Shown here: positions 13,515 through 25,517 of the stretch, piece after piece | Numbering within the stretch: position 1 is the first letter of the stretch | Layout of the letters: each line of letters starts with the position of its first letter | Source: Monilinia fructicola | Taxonomy: Eukaryota; Ascomycota; Leotiomycetes; Helotiales; Sclerotiniaceae | DNA: 64,000 nucleotides | Direction of reading: 5' to 3' | NCBI GenBank assembly: GCA_008692225.1 | Contig: VICG01000015.1 | Span: forward strand, 1-64,000 | Made by a program: the position numbers and the translations under genes | Notes under the pieces: generated by a model | The model's database searches: none | Told to the model about the DNA's origin: nothing | Seen by the model: the letters and a program-made list of their open reading frames with translations, nothing else

Positions 13515-14817
13515 TCAGCTAAACTCCATGTGCAACTCATGCTCTTCATGGATTCTGTCGAACCTATCAAATCTGAGCTCATCATAAGACATGCCCTTTT
13601 TCTTCGGTCTTGTATCCCCTGAGCGCCCTTCTGAGCTTGCAACCTTGATGCGACCAAGTATTGAATGTAGAGATGTGCTGAGCTTAGAGAAAAGGGGTTT
13701 CTCGGAGAGAGTTCTGAAGCACTTTGTCACGGCGGGCAGAGAGCTCAATATGATGCCAATTCCAAGCTCGGGCCACATCAATGTTGACATCAAGCTCACA
13801 TACCATGTAGAATCCGGGCTATGCGCAAGCCGGACACAGTAATATAGACGAACAGCAGCAGATATGCATGCACTTATCAACGTTCAGTTAAAAGTTCTAG
13901 ATATATGGAACGAGAAAACTTACAGTGAGGCAACAGCGAAAAGTGAGGACACAGCCAATCGTCTATCAAAACTCATTTGTAGCTTCCATATAGTTGCTTG
14001 CGGAAGGAGAAGAATGATGAAGTCTGAGATGACGTTGACAGCAGATGCAGCGATATTGAGGTTCAGAACGTCAATACATTGCCCAGTGGTAATTAAAGGG
14101 TCCCAAGCCTTCGCAATAGGCTTGCAAGAGAAGATTTCCAAAAAGAAACAGGCAGCGTAGAAAATCAAATTTAACCAGATCAGAATATGGCAAGCCCAGA
14201 ACAGAGAGCTCCTCTTTTGGCTGGACTGAAAATCCTAATATATTGGAGCAGTATGGATGCCTTGATGCAAAAAAACGATACATCCGTATATAATGGAGCC
14301 GACGTGGAGATTCTGCAACGATTGTGAATATTAAATCTTCCAACAGAAGGATCACATACATATAAAAATTTTTCTCATGAATTTAAATTGAACATCCCAC
14401 TGATGCCTTCCGCCGACAGGGCCTGTAGCAAATCTTGCGACCACGAAGAGGCCAATAAATAGGCCCTTTGACGAGTTAGCGATATTCTCAACTATATATC
14501 GGGAGTAAGTTCTTGTACCCAAGCCATGAAACAAATGACTATAACGCAGTGAAAATGATTAGCTTATGAGTCATGCTGCATTAACAGGATAAAGGCTCAC
14601 AATCTTCCAAATCAAGCTTTTTGTTAACTCGAAGCTTGGTATAAGCACGAATGATGACAGCCAGAGTAGAAAGAATGAGAAATATCAGCTCCACAGCCAA
14701 AGCGGTATTTGCAAAATTCGGGGGGTCTATGAAATTGGGCTGAACTCCTGGTGGCGGTGTCATAGCAGGACCATTGAGAAGAATCTCTAACATAGCGGGC
14801 GTCATCTCAGACGCCAT
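13515..14817 (-). CDS. SAT4/rhodopsin-domain integral membrane protein (PTH11-like)
   Basis: Seven-helix plasma-membrane protein of the fungal rhodopsin (SAT4) family, related to the PTH11 receptor-like proteins. The N-terminus (start 14817) has a proline-rich lead and then a helix near LIFLILSTLAVIIRAYTK. Later parts carry FIKASILLQY-like and LIWLNLIFYAACFFLEIF helices, the family's conserved CKPIAKAWDP motif, and NVISDFIILLLP. The C-terminus is charged and cytoplasmic. Introns inferred: 14539-14600, 14466-14518, about 14313-14355 and 13873-13923. The second lies inside an open frame and has a clear CTAAC branch site. One base appears missing near 14222. Ligand unknown. It could sense the product of the neighbouring PKS, but that is only positional. 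Confidence 0.78.
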
Positions 14818-15895
14818 TTTTTTTAAACAAAAGGTAGAATTTTGTGGGAAAGAAATTTTTATCGCAAGGTTAATTGTCCGTTTGAGACGCTGCGAACACG
14901 AGATCCGTGAGGTAAGAAGTAGACAAGCAGTTCAAATACTTATCGCAAAAAATTCGAGGCTGGGGATTGTCACCGGCCTTGGAGAGTTAGCTAACATAAT
15001 TACGAATACCTCGGAGGAAAGGAGCTGAGAGCCTCAATTTGTCGACACTACAATGCAGGTCAAAGGCGGTGCAATGGCTTGATTGTGAAGATATATCTTT
15101 AGACCTGGAACGGCGGGCAATGACATGCGATATGAGAATCGCCAGGGCTCAGGGGGTGGTGCGGGATTCGAAGATGGAAGATCTGCTCTACCAAGGGAAG
15201 CAGATTGTGCTGAAAGGAAGGTGCCTTGCCCAAGCAGAGGATTCCGTAAGTAGAGCGAGAGAGGGGATCTGGAGCATAGCTGGATGAATTGAACATGAAA
15301 TTACAGTGTGTGTGGCCATGGGGCACAGTGCTCGATGCCCTCTCCGTGTACGTCACTTCATGTGCTATTTTGGTAGTTGTCTTGTAGATAAACTGTTCGA
15401 TGAAGAAATCAGAAATCAATGTTGAAAGGGGTGGTAAGAAATAAATTTCCGGCCTGCGTTAATATCGTTAAGAAAGCCCGTAACCTACCGATGTAAGGTC
15501 ATGAGCGGGTCAATGTTGAGCCGCTGCGAAGCTGGATCAAATCATGATAAAGCAAATTTTCAAGAATGTCTATATACATCACATGAGATATTATGAATAA
15601 CTATACGATGAATATCACCGTGTTACCACAATGTAGTGGTGGTTTGTTTGCCTCTAAACTATTCATGGTCAATTGTATTTAGGATTGGGACTACGGCTTC
15701 ATTCTAAATTTAAGATTTTGGATGTCTAGAACAGAAGTACCCACTTTTCTGAATGCATTGCTACGTGATACTGGTCAGATAATGAACTTCCAAAGAAACA
15801 ACGCGTGATAATTGCATGAATTGTGCCGCAAGTCGCAACACTCTGAGGAGTTTTCGGCAGCTTTTAGGTTATGGAGGCCAACGCCCCTCGTTCTA
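14818..15895. other. Intergenic stretch without a supported gene
   Basis: Normal-composition DNA upstream of the SAT4-type gene. Short open frames on both strands (such as 14774-15028 plus and 15099-15419 minus) overlap one another, lack family signatures and have no convincing splice continuation. It probably contains the SAT4 gene promoter and the decayed edge of the next AT island. Confidence 0.5.
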
Positions 15896-17250
15896 CAAAA
15901 AATTAACCGAGCTCCCTATTTCATACACGCCTCTATGTCTTATATGTTTTTAAAACAATAGAAAATTAATTGGTAAAGGATGCATAAAATACCATCTAGG
16001 GACTTAAAATGCTATTTTTTAATTAAAAGTGTCTCACCCTTTTTAAAAGACACCTTTAAACGACTAATTAGAGAATGTCGATTATATAATTATAGCAAAT
16101 ATATAATAGAATATAACTAAATAATACTAAGTCGTCTAGCCTATTTCTCGCCACCTCCCACCCCCCTATTTAACTAGCATTTTATACTAAAAAAGGTTAT
16201 TTTTAACGTATTAATAACTCTATAAAAACTAAATATATATTTTTTAAAATTTCAATCAAAGATTTCGTAATATAATAATTAATAAATTTTAAATATCTTC
16301 TTTTTTAAGATTTTTTATTAAAACTAATATAGAATTATAAAAAATAAGAATTATTAGTTTTAGATTTGTATAGAAATCATATATAAAATTATAACTTTTA
16401 AACAAAATAGTTAAAAATGATTTCTAAGTTTTTATAAAATCTATTCATTGATATAGAATAAAAAAGCTATAGAAGTTATATTTAACAGTTTTTAATAGTT
16501 TTTAAATTTATAAATAAATTAAAATTATAATTTTATTATTAAAATTTGAAAATCTATATCAAATATCAATTATAAATAATAATATATTATTAAGATAATA
16601 AACTTACCTAGAGTTATATTTAAGGTTTTATAAAAAGTTACAGATTAGTTTTTAGGTGCTTTTATTAAATAAAACATATGGTTTTTTTTATAATTTTATA
16701 ATTTAATATATAATTATATCTTCTACCCTATATCGTATTTTATTCGATTTATTTTTTAATAATTAAGATTAGAAAAATCTATTTAACGTATAATTAATTT
16801 ATTATAATAAGTTTTTTTAACTTAAAGTTATTCTTATAATACATTTTTCTATATTTTACTTATATTTATTATAATATAATATTATATTAATTCCTCTTGA
16901 GTTTATTTTAAATATTCCCATTGTTTATCTCTAAAATTAAATATAAAAACTAGATTATCTCCTTTTGAGAAATTAAGATATAATAGTAAATTTATTCATT
17001 AAGAAATATAAATGTTAAAACATAATCTATTCTATACCCTCTTTAATAAAGTATTGAATAAAGTATAATAATATTATTAATCTTATTAAATATCAATTAT
17101 AATAATATATATAATATTCTCTAAAGTGAATACTTTTATTATAACCTCTATAATTTAAGTTGAAATTATATAAAACTACGAATCATTTTAATAATCAATC
17201 AATTTATAATTATTTCTTCTCGAAAATATTAAAACGTATATATAATATAC
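15896..17250. other. AT-rich RIP-like island
   Basis: Abrupt switch to very AT-rich DNA with stops in all frames, separating the PKS/SAT4 block from the transporter. It contains one arm and part of the centre of the fold-back element from 16130 on. The rest (about 16680-17150) matches nothing else I could see in the window. Composition and abundant TA dinucleotides fit RIP, but I have not computed an index. Confidence 0.8.
16130..16680 (+). mobile_element. Truncated fold-back element (left arm)
   Basis: It starts after a TA with AGTCGTCTAGCCTATTTCTC, continues with GCCACCTCCCACCCCCCTA and the ACGTATTAATAACT word shared by the copies at 21901 and 27290, and then follows the central part of the 21901-22741 element for about 500 bases. 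No matching inverted right arm follows, so this copy is truncated. Right boundary approximate. Confidence 0.6.
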
Positions 17251-17497
17251 AGGGCTTATACGATACAGGGAGCTCAGTTACTACGCCGCTAAGGTCAAAG
17301 GTCGTGGTTTTATGTATAGTTGGACGTGTGCCGACAAAACAGCACCGAGACTAAGATCTATCCAAACATCTTCACTCCATCTTTGCTTCTTTTACATCAG
17401 TCTCCTGAAAGGTTTTCACCTCTCTTTCTTTATTTAACACGACCATAATTATTTGTTCATACTTCAAACGCCGAGAACGACCTTTGAGCTCTTTGAG

Positions 17498-19614
17498 ATG
17501 TCTACATCAGAGATCAAAAACGTTCTTCAAGCCTCAGATACAGCTACAGTTACTGCCAGTACCAGTGCCTCTGATTCCTTTTTCAAGCAAGATCAGAGCA
17601 CAGATTTGTTGGACATCGCAGATGGGGCACATCTTCGGCAAACTGAAAAGCCTTGCACGCCCAGCGATGTCAACCTTGCTCATGATACAAATGAATCAGG
17701 ATTTCTCTACATGAAAGGTCTTAGACTACACCTCATCACCGTTGCGTAGGTCTCTTCGCTTTTCTTTTCCATCCCCTTTCGTTGTAATTGCCTAGTCACA
17801 TCTGACTAACTCCACAGCGTTTGTATGTCTCTTTTCCTCACGAACCTCGAAATTCCCATTGTCACGACCTCCCTCATATCGATCACCAATGACCTAGATT
17901 CTTTCAGTCAAGTCAACTGGATAATATCCGCTTACATGCTTGGCTATGTGAGTAAGTAGCATCATAGCTTTCACTCTATCAATCTTTCATGAGCTGAAAG
18001 ATGTTCTCACAGGTATGCTCATAATTTGGGCAAAGCTCAGTGATATATTTGGGAGGAAAGTATTCGCTGTTTCTTCGATTGTGATTTTCACAGTATTTTC
18101 TGGAGTTTGTGGAGCTTCCCAGACCATGACGCAGTTGTGAGTAAACACCACAGAATCTATGGGCATGGAACTCACAATATTTGTGCGCCAGGATTACCTT
18201 TAGAGCATTTCAAGGCCTTGGTGGCGGTGGTAATTTTGCACTTGGCTCTATATATTGTTCCTAGAGCTCGTACCCCAAGAGCTATATCCCAAGTATACGA
18301 GCATGGTTTCGGTCGTTTTTTCTATGTCACTTCTGCTTGGGCCAATATTTGGTGGCGCTCTCAATCATCATAAAACCTGGAGATGGATATTTTTGCTAAA
18401 GTGAGTCTCGAATTTTGATCTTTTTTTTTTCTATTAATAATCCCAAAATTCAAAGCGTTCCTTTGGGAGCTCTAGCAGCAGTAGCTTTATTCTTCTGCCT
18501 CCCTGCTGCATTCCCATATCAAGGTCAGACCGGTGTCTACAAAGGATTCAAAGCATTACCTTCGAAGGATACATTTAAGCGAGTCGATTTTATCGGAGCC
18601 CTTCTCCTCGTGATTGCCACTACATTTCTCGTCGCTGCTTTGGAGGAAGGAGGGCAGGAATATGCCTGGAGCTCTGCGTTCACTATTACTCTGCTAACAA
18701 TCTCCGGGGTCACATGGATTGCTTTTTGTGATATGGGAAAGGGATGTCACTTTGGGTTTGAGTAACATGGAGCCTGTTTTTTCCTTGGAGGCTGATGACC
18801 AGCCGGATCTGGGTCGGAATGACATTGTAAGAGCCTACTTCTTCCCTTAACAACCGTCGAATAACCACTAATGATCAAAGTAGCAATGCGATATTCCTCG
18901 GCGCTCCGTGGTTTGTCACTATATTCCAGCTCCCTCAGCGTTTTCAGGTGGTCGATAACGCCACAGCTTTACAAGCAGGTCTACGTCTCATTCCCTTTAC
19001 GGTATTTGCACCTGTTGGATCAATTTTCTCGGCCACCTTGGCGGGAAAAATGAAAATTCCGCCAATATACTTAGTTATGGCAGCATCCTCTTTGCAAGTT
19101 ATAGGATTTTGCACTTCTTTCTACTTTGTCCATCTCAGAAGCGACATCGGCTGCTCAGTATGGATACCAGGTGATTGCAGGATTTGGAGTTGGTATCAAT
19201 ATTTCAACTCTAATTCTCATAACACCTTACTCGGTCAATGAAGCTCGCGATAAAGGTGAGATCCCTCTCCCACTAGTATTACAAACACTTTTTCTGACTG
19301 TTCAACAAGCCGTGGCTTTAGGCTGCGTGTCCCAATTTCGTGTCATGGGTGGCGTCATTGGCCTCGCTATTGTCACAGCCGCCTACAAAGGTTATGTTAT
19401 AGGAAGACTCGATCAATTCTTGGCACTGGAACAAATGAATTTGATTCTAGACTCTGCTGATGCCATATCATTACTCCCACCTGATGTCCAGGTACAAGTT
19501 AGGAGAGTCTTTGCAGGTGGCTATAACTTGCAGTTTCGCATCCTGATTGCATTTGCTGCTGCTCAGATTCCCTCCTCATTGCTTATGTGGCAGAAAAAAC
19601 AAATTAGAGTCTAA
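17498..19614 (+). CDS. MFS drug/toxin-efflux-type transporter
   Basis: Major facilitator of the DHA2/14-helix type that would export small molecules at the plasma membrane by proton antiport; in PKS clusters such proteins usually export the product. Visible marks: a first helix with LTNLEIPIVTTSL, the WIISAYML segment, the loop motif AKLSDIFGRK, RAFQGLGGGGNF, the LLGPIFGG motif C-like segment, and GINISTLIL. Introns inferred: 17746-17817, 17952-18012, 18137-18191, 18401-18455, 18827-18880 and 19256-19309. Four one-base breaks remain: near 18246 (base missing), and one extra T in the runs at about 18723-18727, 18777-18782 and 19107-19110. Start chosen at 17498 (first Met of a hydrophilic tail); an in-frame Met at 17453 is possible. 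Confidence 0.85.
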
Positions 19615-20330
19615 TTTTGATGTGCAATTTATGATACAATGTTGAATTATTCAGATTTAGGACACAACATATGTTGATCAGTTTGGATGATTAGGGGAAT
19701 AGGGCTTCTTCCAACATTATTATAACTTCAGGATATGGCCTGATATGAGAACGATTGAATCATAGCAGTTAATATGGAGCTCTTTTCAAAGCCATGATTG
19801 AGATTACTGGGAGTTAACCATACCCGCAAACCGTTTTCAGGGATGTGAATACCCCATAAAGATATGGCGAACCAAATTATCAATAATCAATTAAGAACAA
19901 AATCAAAATCTCAGGTGCACGCTAAGTACTACTGTGTAATCACTAATTACCGCAAAAATGGAACTGGAACCCCATGCCGATTATTATCACCTTAGAATAA
20001 TAAGTACAACAAGTAATGTGTGGCTGCAGTATCAACCCCTTTTCTTGTTCAAAACAACCGACTAATTAACGGACAGACCACACACATTTCTCAACAGCCA
20101 TGTTCTTGCAGCAAAAAGGCTGGGCCTTCCGGATTACCCTCATCTTATGTTCTTTATCGCCGTTGAACCCCTGAAGATTATTTCAGAAATCCTTGATAGA
20201 TGCATTAGACCGAGAATGCATTGCAACCTGCGTACTGAAGAGCCAATGTACCCAGACGCAAGCAACACCAATTTCACTATTTTGACGCCTCCAACATGCA
20301 TAGTTCTAGCTGCAATTTTTCGTTAGTTCT
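19615..20330. other. Transporter 3' flank, no gene seen
   Basis: Ordinary composition, no open frame of note and no repeat shared with the rest of the window. Probably the 3' untranslated region and terminator of the transporter, running into the AT-rich island. Confidence 0.5.
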
Positions 20331-20825
20331 AATATTGAACAGTGTTCAGTGAGTAGCGATATTAGAGACATTTAGCCAGTTTTTCATTTTCATTTTTCAT
20401 AGTTTATATAATAGGCATGGTCATTTATAAATATAAAGATTTCTATTAAAAGACATTTAGCTAATTTTAATACTTTTTAAATTAATATATAATTAGTGAA
20501 TAATATATATATAAATAGAATATAAATATATATATAAATAAATAATGTATTTATATAAATGAATATAGTATATAATGATCTTAAAGCATTAAAGCATATA
20601 TTCGTTCGTTGATCATATAATCAGTCCCCCTTTTCATTATAATAAGTTAATTAAATTGATGAAAAATGAAAGCTTTACTTTTATATTCATCGAAATTAAA
20701 GAATAAATATAAAGTGGATCGAAGGATTTCATAGTTGCCCTTTAAGGCTTCGTTTTAACAGTGAAATCGATCACTACTATGAATTCCCTTATTCGAAACT
20801 TTTAATAGTTACTTAAATGTCTCTA

Positions 20826-21620
20826 CTCGAGCGTGTTTTAAAAGAGGCATAGGCGAATATAAAACTTATAACTATTTAACGAAACTTTAATATAATTTTA
20901 TATAATGAATATATATATTAGATTTAGTATTTTAGCATCTTTCTATAAAGTTTTTATATTATAAAAATTATTTTTAAACGAATAGTAATACTATAAAGTT
21001 AGTGATTTGAGAAAATTTTAGAATTTATTAATATATTAATTTAAATTTTAACGGTATATAAAATTCTGAAAACTGAAATTATAGAAAAATAATATAAACT
21101 TCAAAATTTTCATTTAATATATTAAAAACTTAATAATATTTATTCTATTAATATATATATTGATATAAAATATGAAAATTTTTAGATTTCAATAAAAAAT
21201 TTTGCTTATATAATCGAAATAAGCGAATTTACCCTTTTAAAACTTGTAAATTTTCGTAAATTTTTAATTTTATTAATATATATCTTAAGTATTAATAAAG
21301 ATATTTAAATTCTAAAATAATATATTTAAAATTTAGCTTTTATTTTATTAGTTAATAAAGTTTGATAAGTTTAACTATAATATTCGTTAAACTATTCAAT
21401 ATTAATATAAATCTCTAATTTTTTATTAAATTTTCAATATTCATATATTTTGTTATATTATTATTCATTTAATATTGGGTTTTATAATACAAAATTTTTA
21501 TATTAAGTATAAAAATACTAAATCTATAATATTTATAAAGTTTCATAAAATTATATAAAGGTTTCGCTGAATAATTATAAGTTATATTTTTGCGTATGCC
21601 TCTTTTAAAACCCGCCCGAG
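20826..21620. mobile_element. Inverted-repeat element with TA flanks, 795 bases
   Basis: The left end reads CTCGAGCGTGTTTTAAAAGA then GGCATAGGC. The right end is its inverted counterpart (GCGTATGCCTCTTTTAAAAC then CCGCCCGAG). Both sides are flanked by TA. Homology between the arms continues inward for well over 100 bases in degraded form, for example AGATTTAGTATTTT in inverted orientation at about 20928 and 21515. A RIP-degraded, non-autonomous Tc1/mariner-like or fold-back element fits. No transposase is detectable. Confidence 0.65.
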
Positions 21621-21900
21621 TATTCCAATTCAGTAGAGTAATAGAATGGCGTTACCTTCCATCCTCAAAACCTTTGTACAGTATCAATCACATAATTTGT
21701 ATTATGTAATTGAGTTTCAATTCTACCAGTAAGCCGTGAACCTCGGCCTGTGATATTCTTCTGATTTTCTGGTCTGCATCAAACATTACATCCTGTTCTG
21801 TGCCGCTCTACTGGCATGTAATAGCTCGATTCCTATATAGCTCCCTTGAACCAGCTACCACGAGTAAGTGGAATCTCAAGAGATTAAATTTTCTAAACTA

Positions 21901-22741
21901 AGTCGTCTACCATACTTCTCGCTACCTCCCCCACCCCATTTGGCTAGCATTTCACACCAAAAACAGCTATTTTAACGTATTAATAACTTTACGAAAAAAA
22001 AATATATATTTTAAATTTTAATAAAAGCTTTTATATATAATTATTAATAAATTCTAAAAATCTTAAATTTTTGCGATTTTTTTATAAAAAATTATAAAAA
22101 ATTATAAAAAAAAAATTCCAATTTTCGATTTGTATATAAATCCTATACAAAATGAAAATCTTCAAAAAAAATTATATTTATCTATTAATTATAATTAATA
22201 ATAATCTAAAAAAAAATTAAAGAATCTTAAAGTTAATTTAAATTGAATTCATTATTTAAATAATATATTATTATTTATAACAAATGTTGAATATAGATTC
22301 TTAGATTTTAACGATAAAATTTTAAATAAAAAATTTCTAATTCCAATTTACTTAATAAATTTAAATTATTATATATACTTTTAAATAGTTTATTGATTAT
22401 ATATTACTTAATAGATTTTATTAAAATTTATAGATTAGTTTTTAATTATTTTTGTTTAGAAATTATAAATATTTGTTTCAAAGTTTTAATTTTGTATATA
22501 ATTTCTATACAAATTCAAAACCAAAAATTCTAATTTTCTATGATTTTTTATTACTCTTTATAAAGAAATTATAAAACTTTAAGATTTTTAGAATTTATTA
22601 ATAATTATATATAGAAGCTTTAATTAAAATTTAAGAAAAATATATATTTTTTTTATAGAGTTATTAATACGTTAAAATAGCCGTTTTTGATGTAAAATGT
22701 TAACCAAATAGGGGGGGTGGCGAGAAGTAGGGTAGGCGATT
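21901..22741. mobile_element. Fold-back element, complete copy (841 bases)
   Basis: Bounded by TA on both sides. Left end AGTCGTCTACCATACTTCTC; right end, read inward on the minus strand, AATCGCCTACCCTACTTCTC. Both continue with GCYACC, a C-rich tract, a CCAAAAACRGCTATTTTAAC segment and ACGTATTAATAACT. The arms stay complementary for roughly 350 bases, so single-stranded DNA would fold into a long hairpin. No open frame. It is the best-preserved member of a family with other copies ending at 3528, 16130 and 27290. Confidence 0.7.
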
Positions 22742-23571
22742 TACCCTATATATCTGTGAAACTTAATTATTTAAGTAAAGAAGATAATAGATTCCGAACT
22801 ATTCATTGAAGAATGATTCTAAAATTATACGGAGGTTATTAAAGTAAATATTATTAAAACTTAATTTACTCTATATACTTTTATAAACTTTAAATAAAGA
22901 TTAAAATTAGTTAATTTTAAATGTTTTTATATTGTTTTGATAAATACGTTTAAAAATTTATAATATAAAGTATTAAAAACATTTAATATAAAATTTAATA
23001 TAGGAGATTTGATATTAATAATATAAAAAAAATAATTATTAAAATAAAAAATTTCTTGTTATTAAGGTTATAAGCTATATTATTTTCTTTTTCTTTTTTT
23101 ATTTCTACCTAGTCTATTATTTCTATTAGACCTAAGATAAACTATAATTAAAAACTAAAATAAAATATTTAATAGATCAAAGAATATTTCATAAATAAGA
23201 GAATAAATTTAAATTATAAATAAGTGGTTTATATATGTTTTATACGTTTAATATTTCATAATAGTTTTAATTAATTTCTTTTTTATTTACTTTTTAACTT
23301 AATACTTTTTACAAATTTATAAATATTTTAAAAGATAAATTAATATAAATTTTATTAAAAAATAATTTAAGTATTATAAATTCGAATAATTTTATTTTAT
23401 ACTCGAACCCTTTATCGATTGAATATTTTTTTATTAATTTGCTTTAATTTAGTATAAAATGTTAAAAAGATTTAATACTTATATTAAATTAATTAAAGCT
23501 TAAGAAAAGTTAATCCTTTAAAGGATTTGAAATTATTTTAAACGTTTTTTAATAAGAACTTTTTATATTTA

Positions 23572-23843
23572 TATTACGTAAAAGTGATTATATAATCCTA
23601 GTATATTAAAAATAGGGAATAAACCGAAAGTTTATTGCAATTTCTTAATATCAATCTCGAATATATAAAGTATTTTATATTCTTATACTAAAGATTATAT
23701 ATTACTTTTTTATTATATATACTTCTTTTATTACTTTATAATAAAAGTAGAATTTTTTAGTCTATTTAATATAATCTATTATAATCCTTATTGCTCTTAT
23801 TAGTAATCCTCGTATGCTATTATATAAATCGATCTTCGTAATA
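23572..23843 (+). mobile_element. RIP-degraded LTR, copy 1
   Basis: This 272-base unit begins TATTACGTAAAAGTGATTA and ends CTTCGTAATA. The ends are what TGTTACG...CGTAACA would become after C-to-T and G-to-A changes, which is the usual form of a fungal gypsy LTR. It aligns along its whole length with 24846-25118. No clear target duplication remains here, and the 1 kb between the two copies shows no reverse transcriptase. Confidence 0.6.
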
Positions 23844-24845
23844 AGTTAAGAATAGAATTTGAATAAATATACTTTTCATTTTTAATAATGAATTATTATA
23901 AAAATAATTATATTTTTTAAAAGTCTTTATTTTCTAATATTTATTAAATTTACTTTAAATTACTTAATTATATAAATAACTTATAATTATATTATATTTT
24001 TCATAAAAATATTTTAGATTTTATATTTTAATTATAATACTTTTAATATTTTTATACTAATTTTATTAATTTTAATTTTGGATATATAATCAAATTTTTA
24101 TACTTAGTATTGTTTTAAATCAATACCGGACTAAAAATTAAGCTAAAACGAGGTTTATATTAAATCTTTAAAAATTTATTATCAATTAACAAATCTTTTA
24201 AATTTTTTAAATAAAACTTTAAATAATTATGACTTTAAAAGATTAATACTTTGTTTATTAGAATTTCAAAAAGTCGAAGTTTTATAATATATATTATTTT
24301 ATATTATTTATACTTTAACTTTTAATTAATCAAATTTGATTATAAATATAAAGAAACAATAAGTCATATTAAATAGAATATTTAGTTTTATATAATATAT
24401 CGATTTTAAATTAGCTATATTTATTATTATTAAATTTATAAAAACTTTTTAAAATAAAGAGTAAAAAGTATAATAAACTCTTATTAAGTATAATTATTAA
24501 AGTAATATATAGTTCTTAAATTTAAACAAAAACTATTACTTTATAATATATTTTATTATATTATATTATAATTATTATTTAAGTGAAAAATATTAAAATA
24601 TAGATTAAAAATAGATTTTTATAGTAAAATGTTAATTATTTATATAATTAATAATAATAGTAAATTCTTAATCGATTTAAATTAATTATAGCTAAACTAT
24701 ACGAACTATACGATATACCTATTATTATATATAGTATAAGGTTATATTAGAAAAAAATAATATAAACAATCTATAACCCCCTATAAGATCTTTAATTAAT
24801 TTATAGAAAATGTTCTTAATATTTTGTATTTATAGCTTATAATTA

Positions 24846-25118
24846 TATTACGCAAAAGTAATTATATAATCTTACTATATTAGAAATAGGGAATAGACTA
24901 AAGGTTTATTCTAATCCTTTAATACTAATCTTAAATATATAGAGTATTTTATATTTTTATATTAAAAGATTATATATTGCTCTTTTATTATATATCCTTC
25001 TCTTATTATTCTATAATAGGAATAAAGTCTTTTAACCTACTTAATTTAATTTATTCTAATTATTATTGCTCTTATTAGTGACTCTCGTATACTAATATAT
25101 AACTCGAGCTTCGTAATA
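24846..25118 (+). mobile_element. Solo LTR with 5-base target duplication
   Basis: This 273-base unit has the same terminal form (TATTACGC...TTCGTAATA) as the copy at 23572. It is directly flanked on both sides by AATTA (24841-24845 and 25119-25123), a perfect 5-base target-site duplication. This is the signature of an LTR left after recombination between the two ends of a full retrotransposon. Confidence 0.7.
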
Positions 25119-25344
25119 AATTATTATAAGAATAAAAACGATATGATTTAACATAGTTCCTATTTTATTATTTAAATTAATATATATTTTATTATTTTTT
25201 TTATATTTCAATTGAGTATATAACTTTATAGATTATATACGTTTATTATTTTTACTATTTATTTATATTATTATTTATATTCAACTTAATAATATTTATT
25301 GATAATATAAAACTATTAGTAATTAAAAATAGCCCTAATCGTCT

Positions 25345-25517
25345 ATTATACTCCTATATTAAAGGTTATATATCGTTTTTTTTTATTATATATACTTCTC
25401 TTTATCATTCTAAAGTAGAAATAAAATTGTTTAACTTACTTAATTCAATCTATTATAATCTTTATTACTCTTATTAGTAATCCTCGTATACTATTATATA
25501 ATTCAACCTTTATAATA
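25345..25517 (+). mobile_element. 5'-truncated LTR, copy 3
   Basis: It matches the 3' 170 bases of the LTRs at 23572 and 24846, including CTTATTAGTAATCCTCGTATACTATTATATA in near-identical form (the shared run is longer than quoted pieces elsewhere). It then runs directly into the left arm of the second fold-back copy, so it appears to have inserted in, or truncated, that arm. The 5' boundary is approximate. Confidence 0.5.

Noticed and set aside
14774..15419. Short frames on both strands near 15 kb
   Set aside because: Overlap each other in opposite directions with no domain or splice support.
23844..24845. Internal region of a complete retrotransposon between two LTR copies
   Set aside because: Only 1 kb, with no reverse-transcriptase trace, and the right LTR has its own matching target duplication, so it is a separate solo LTR.
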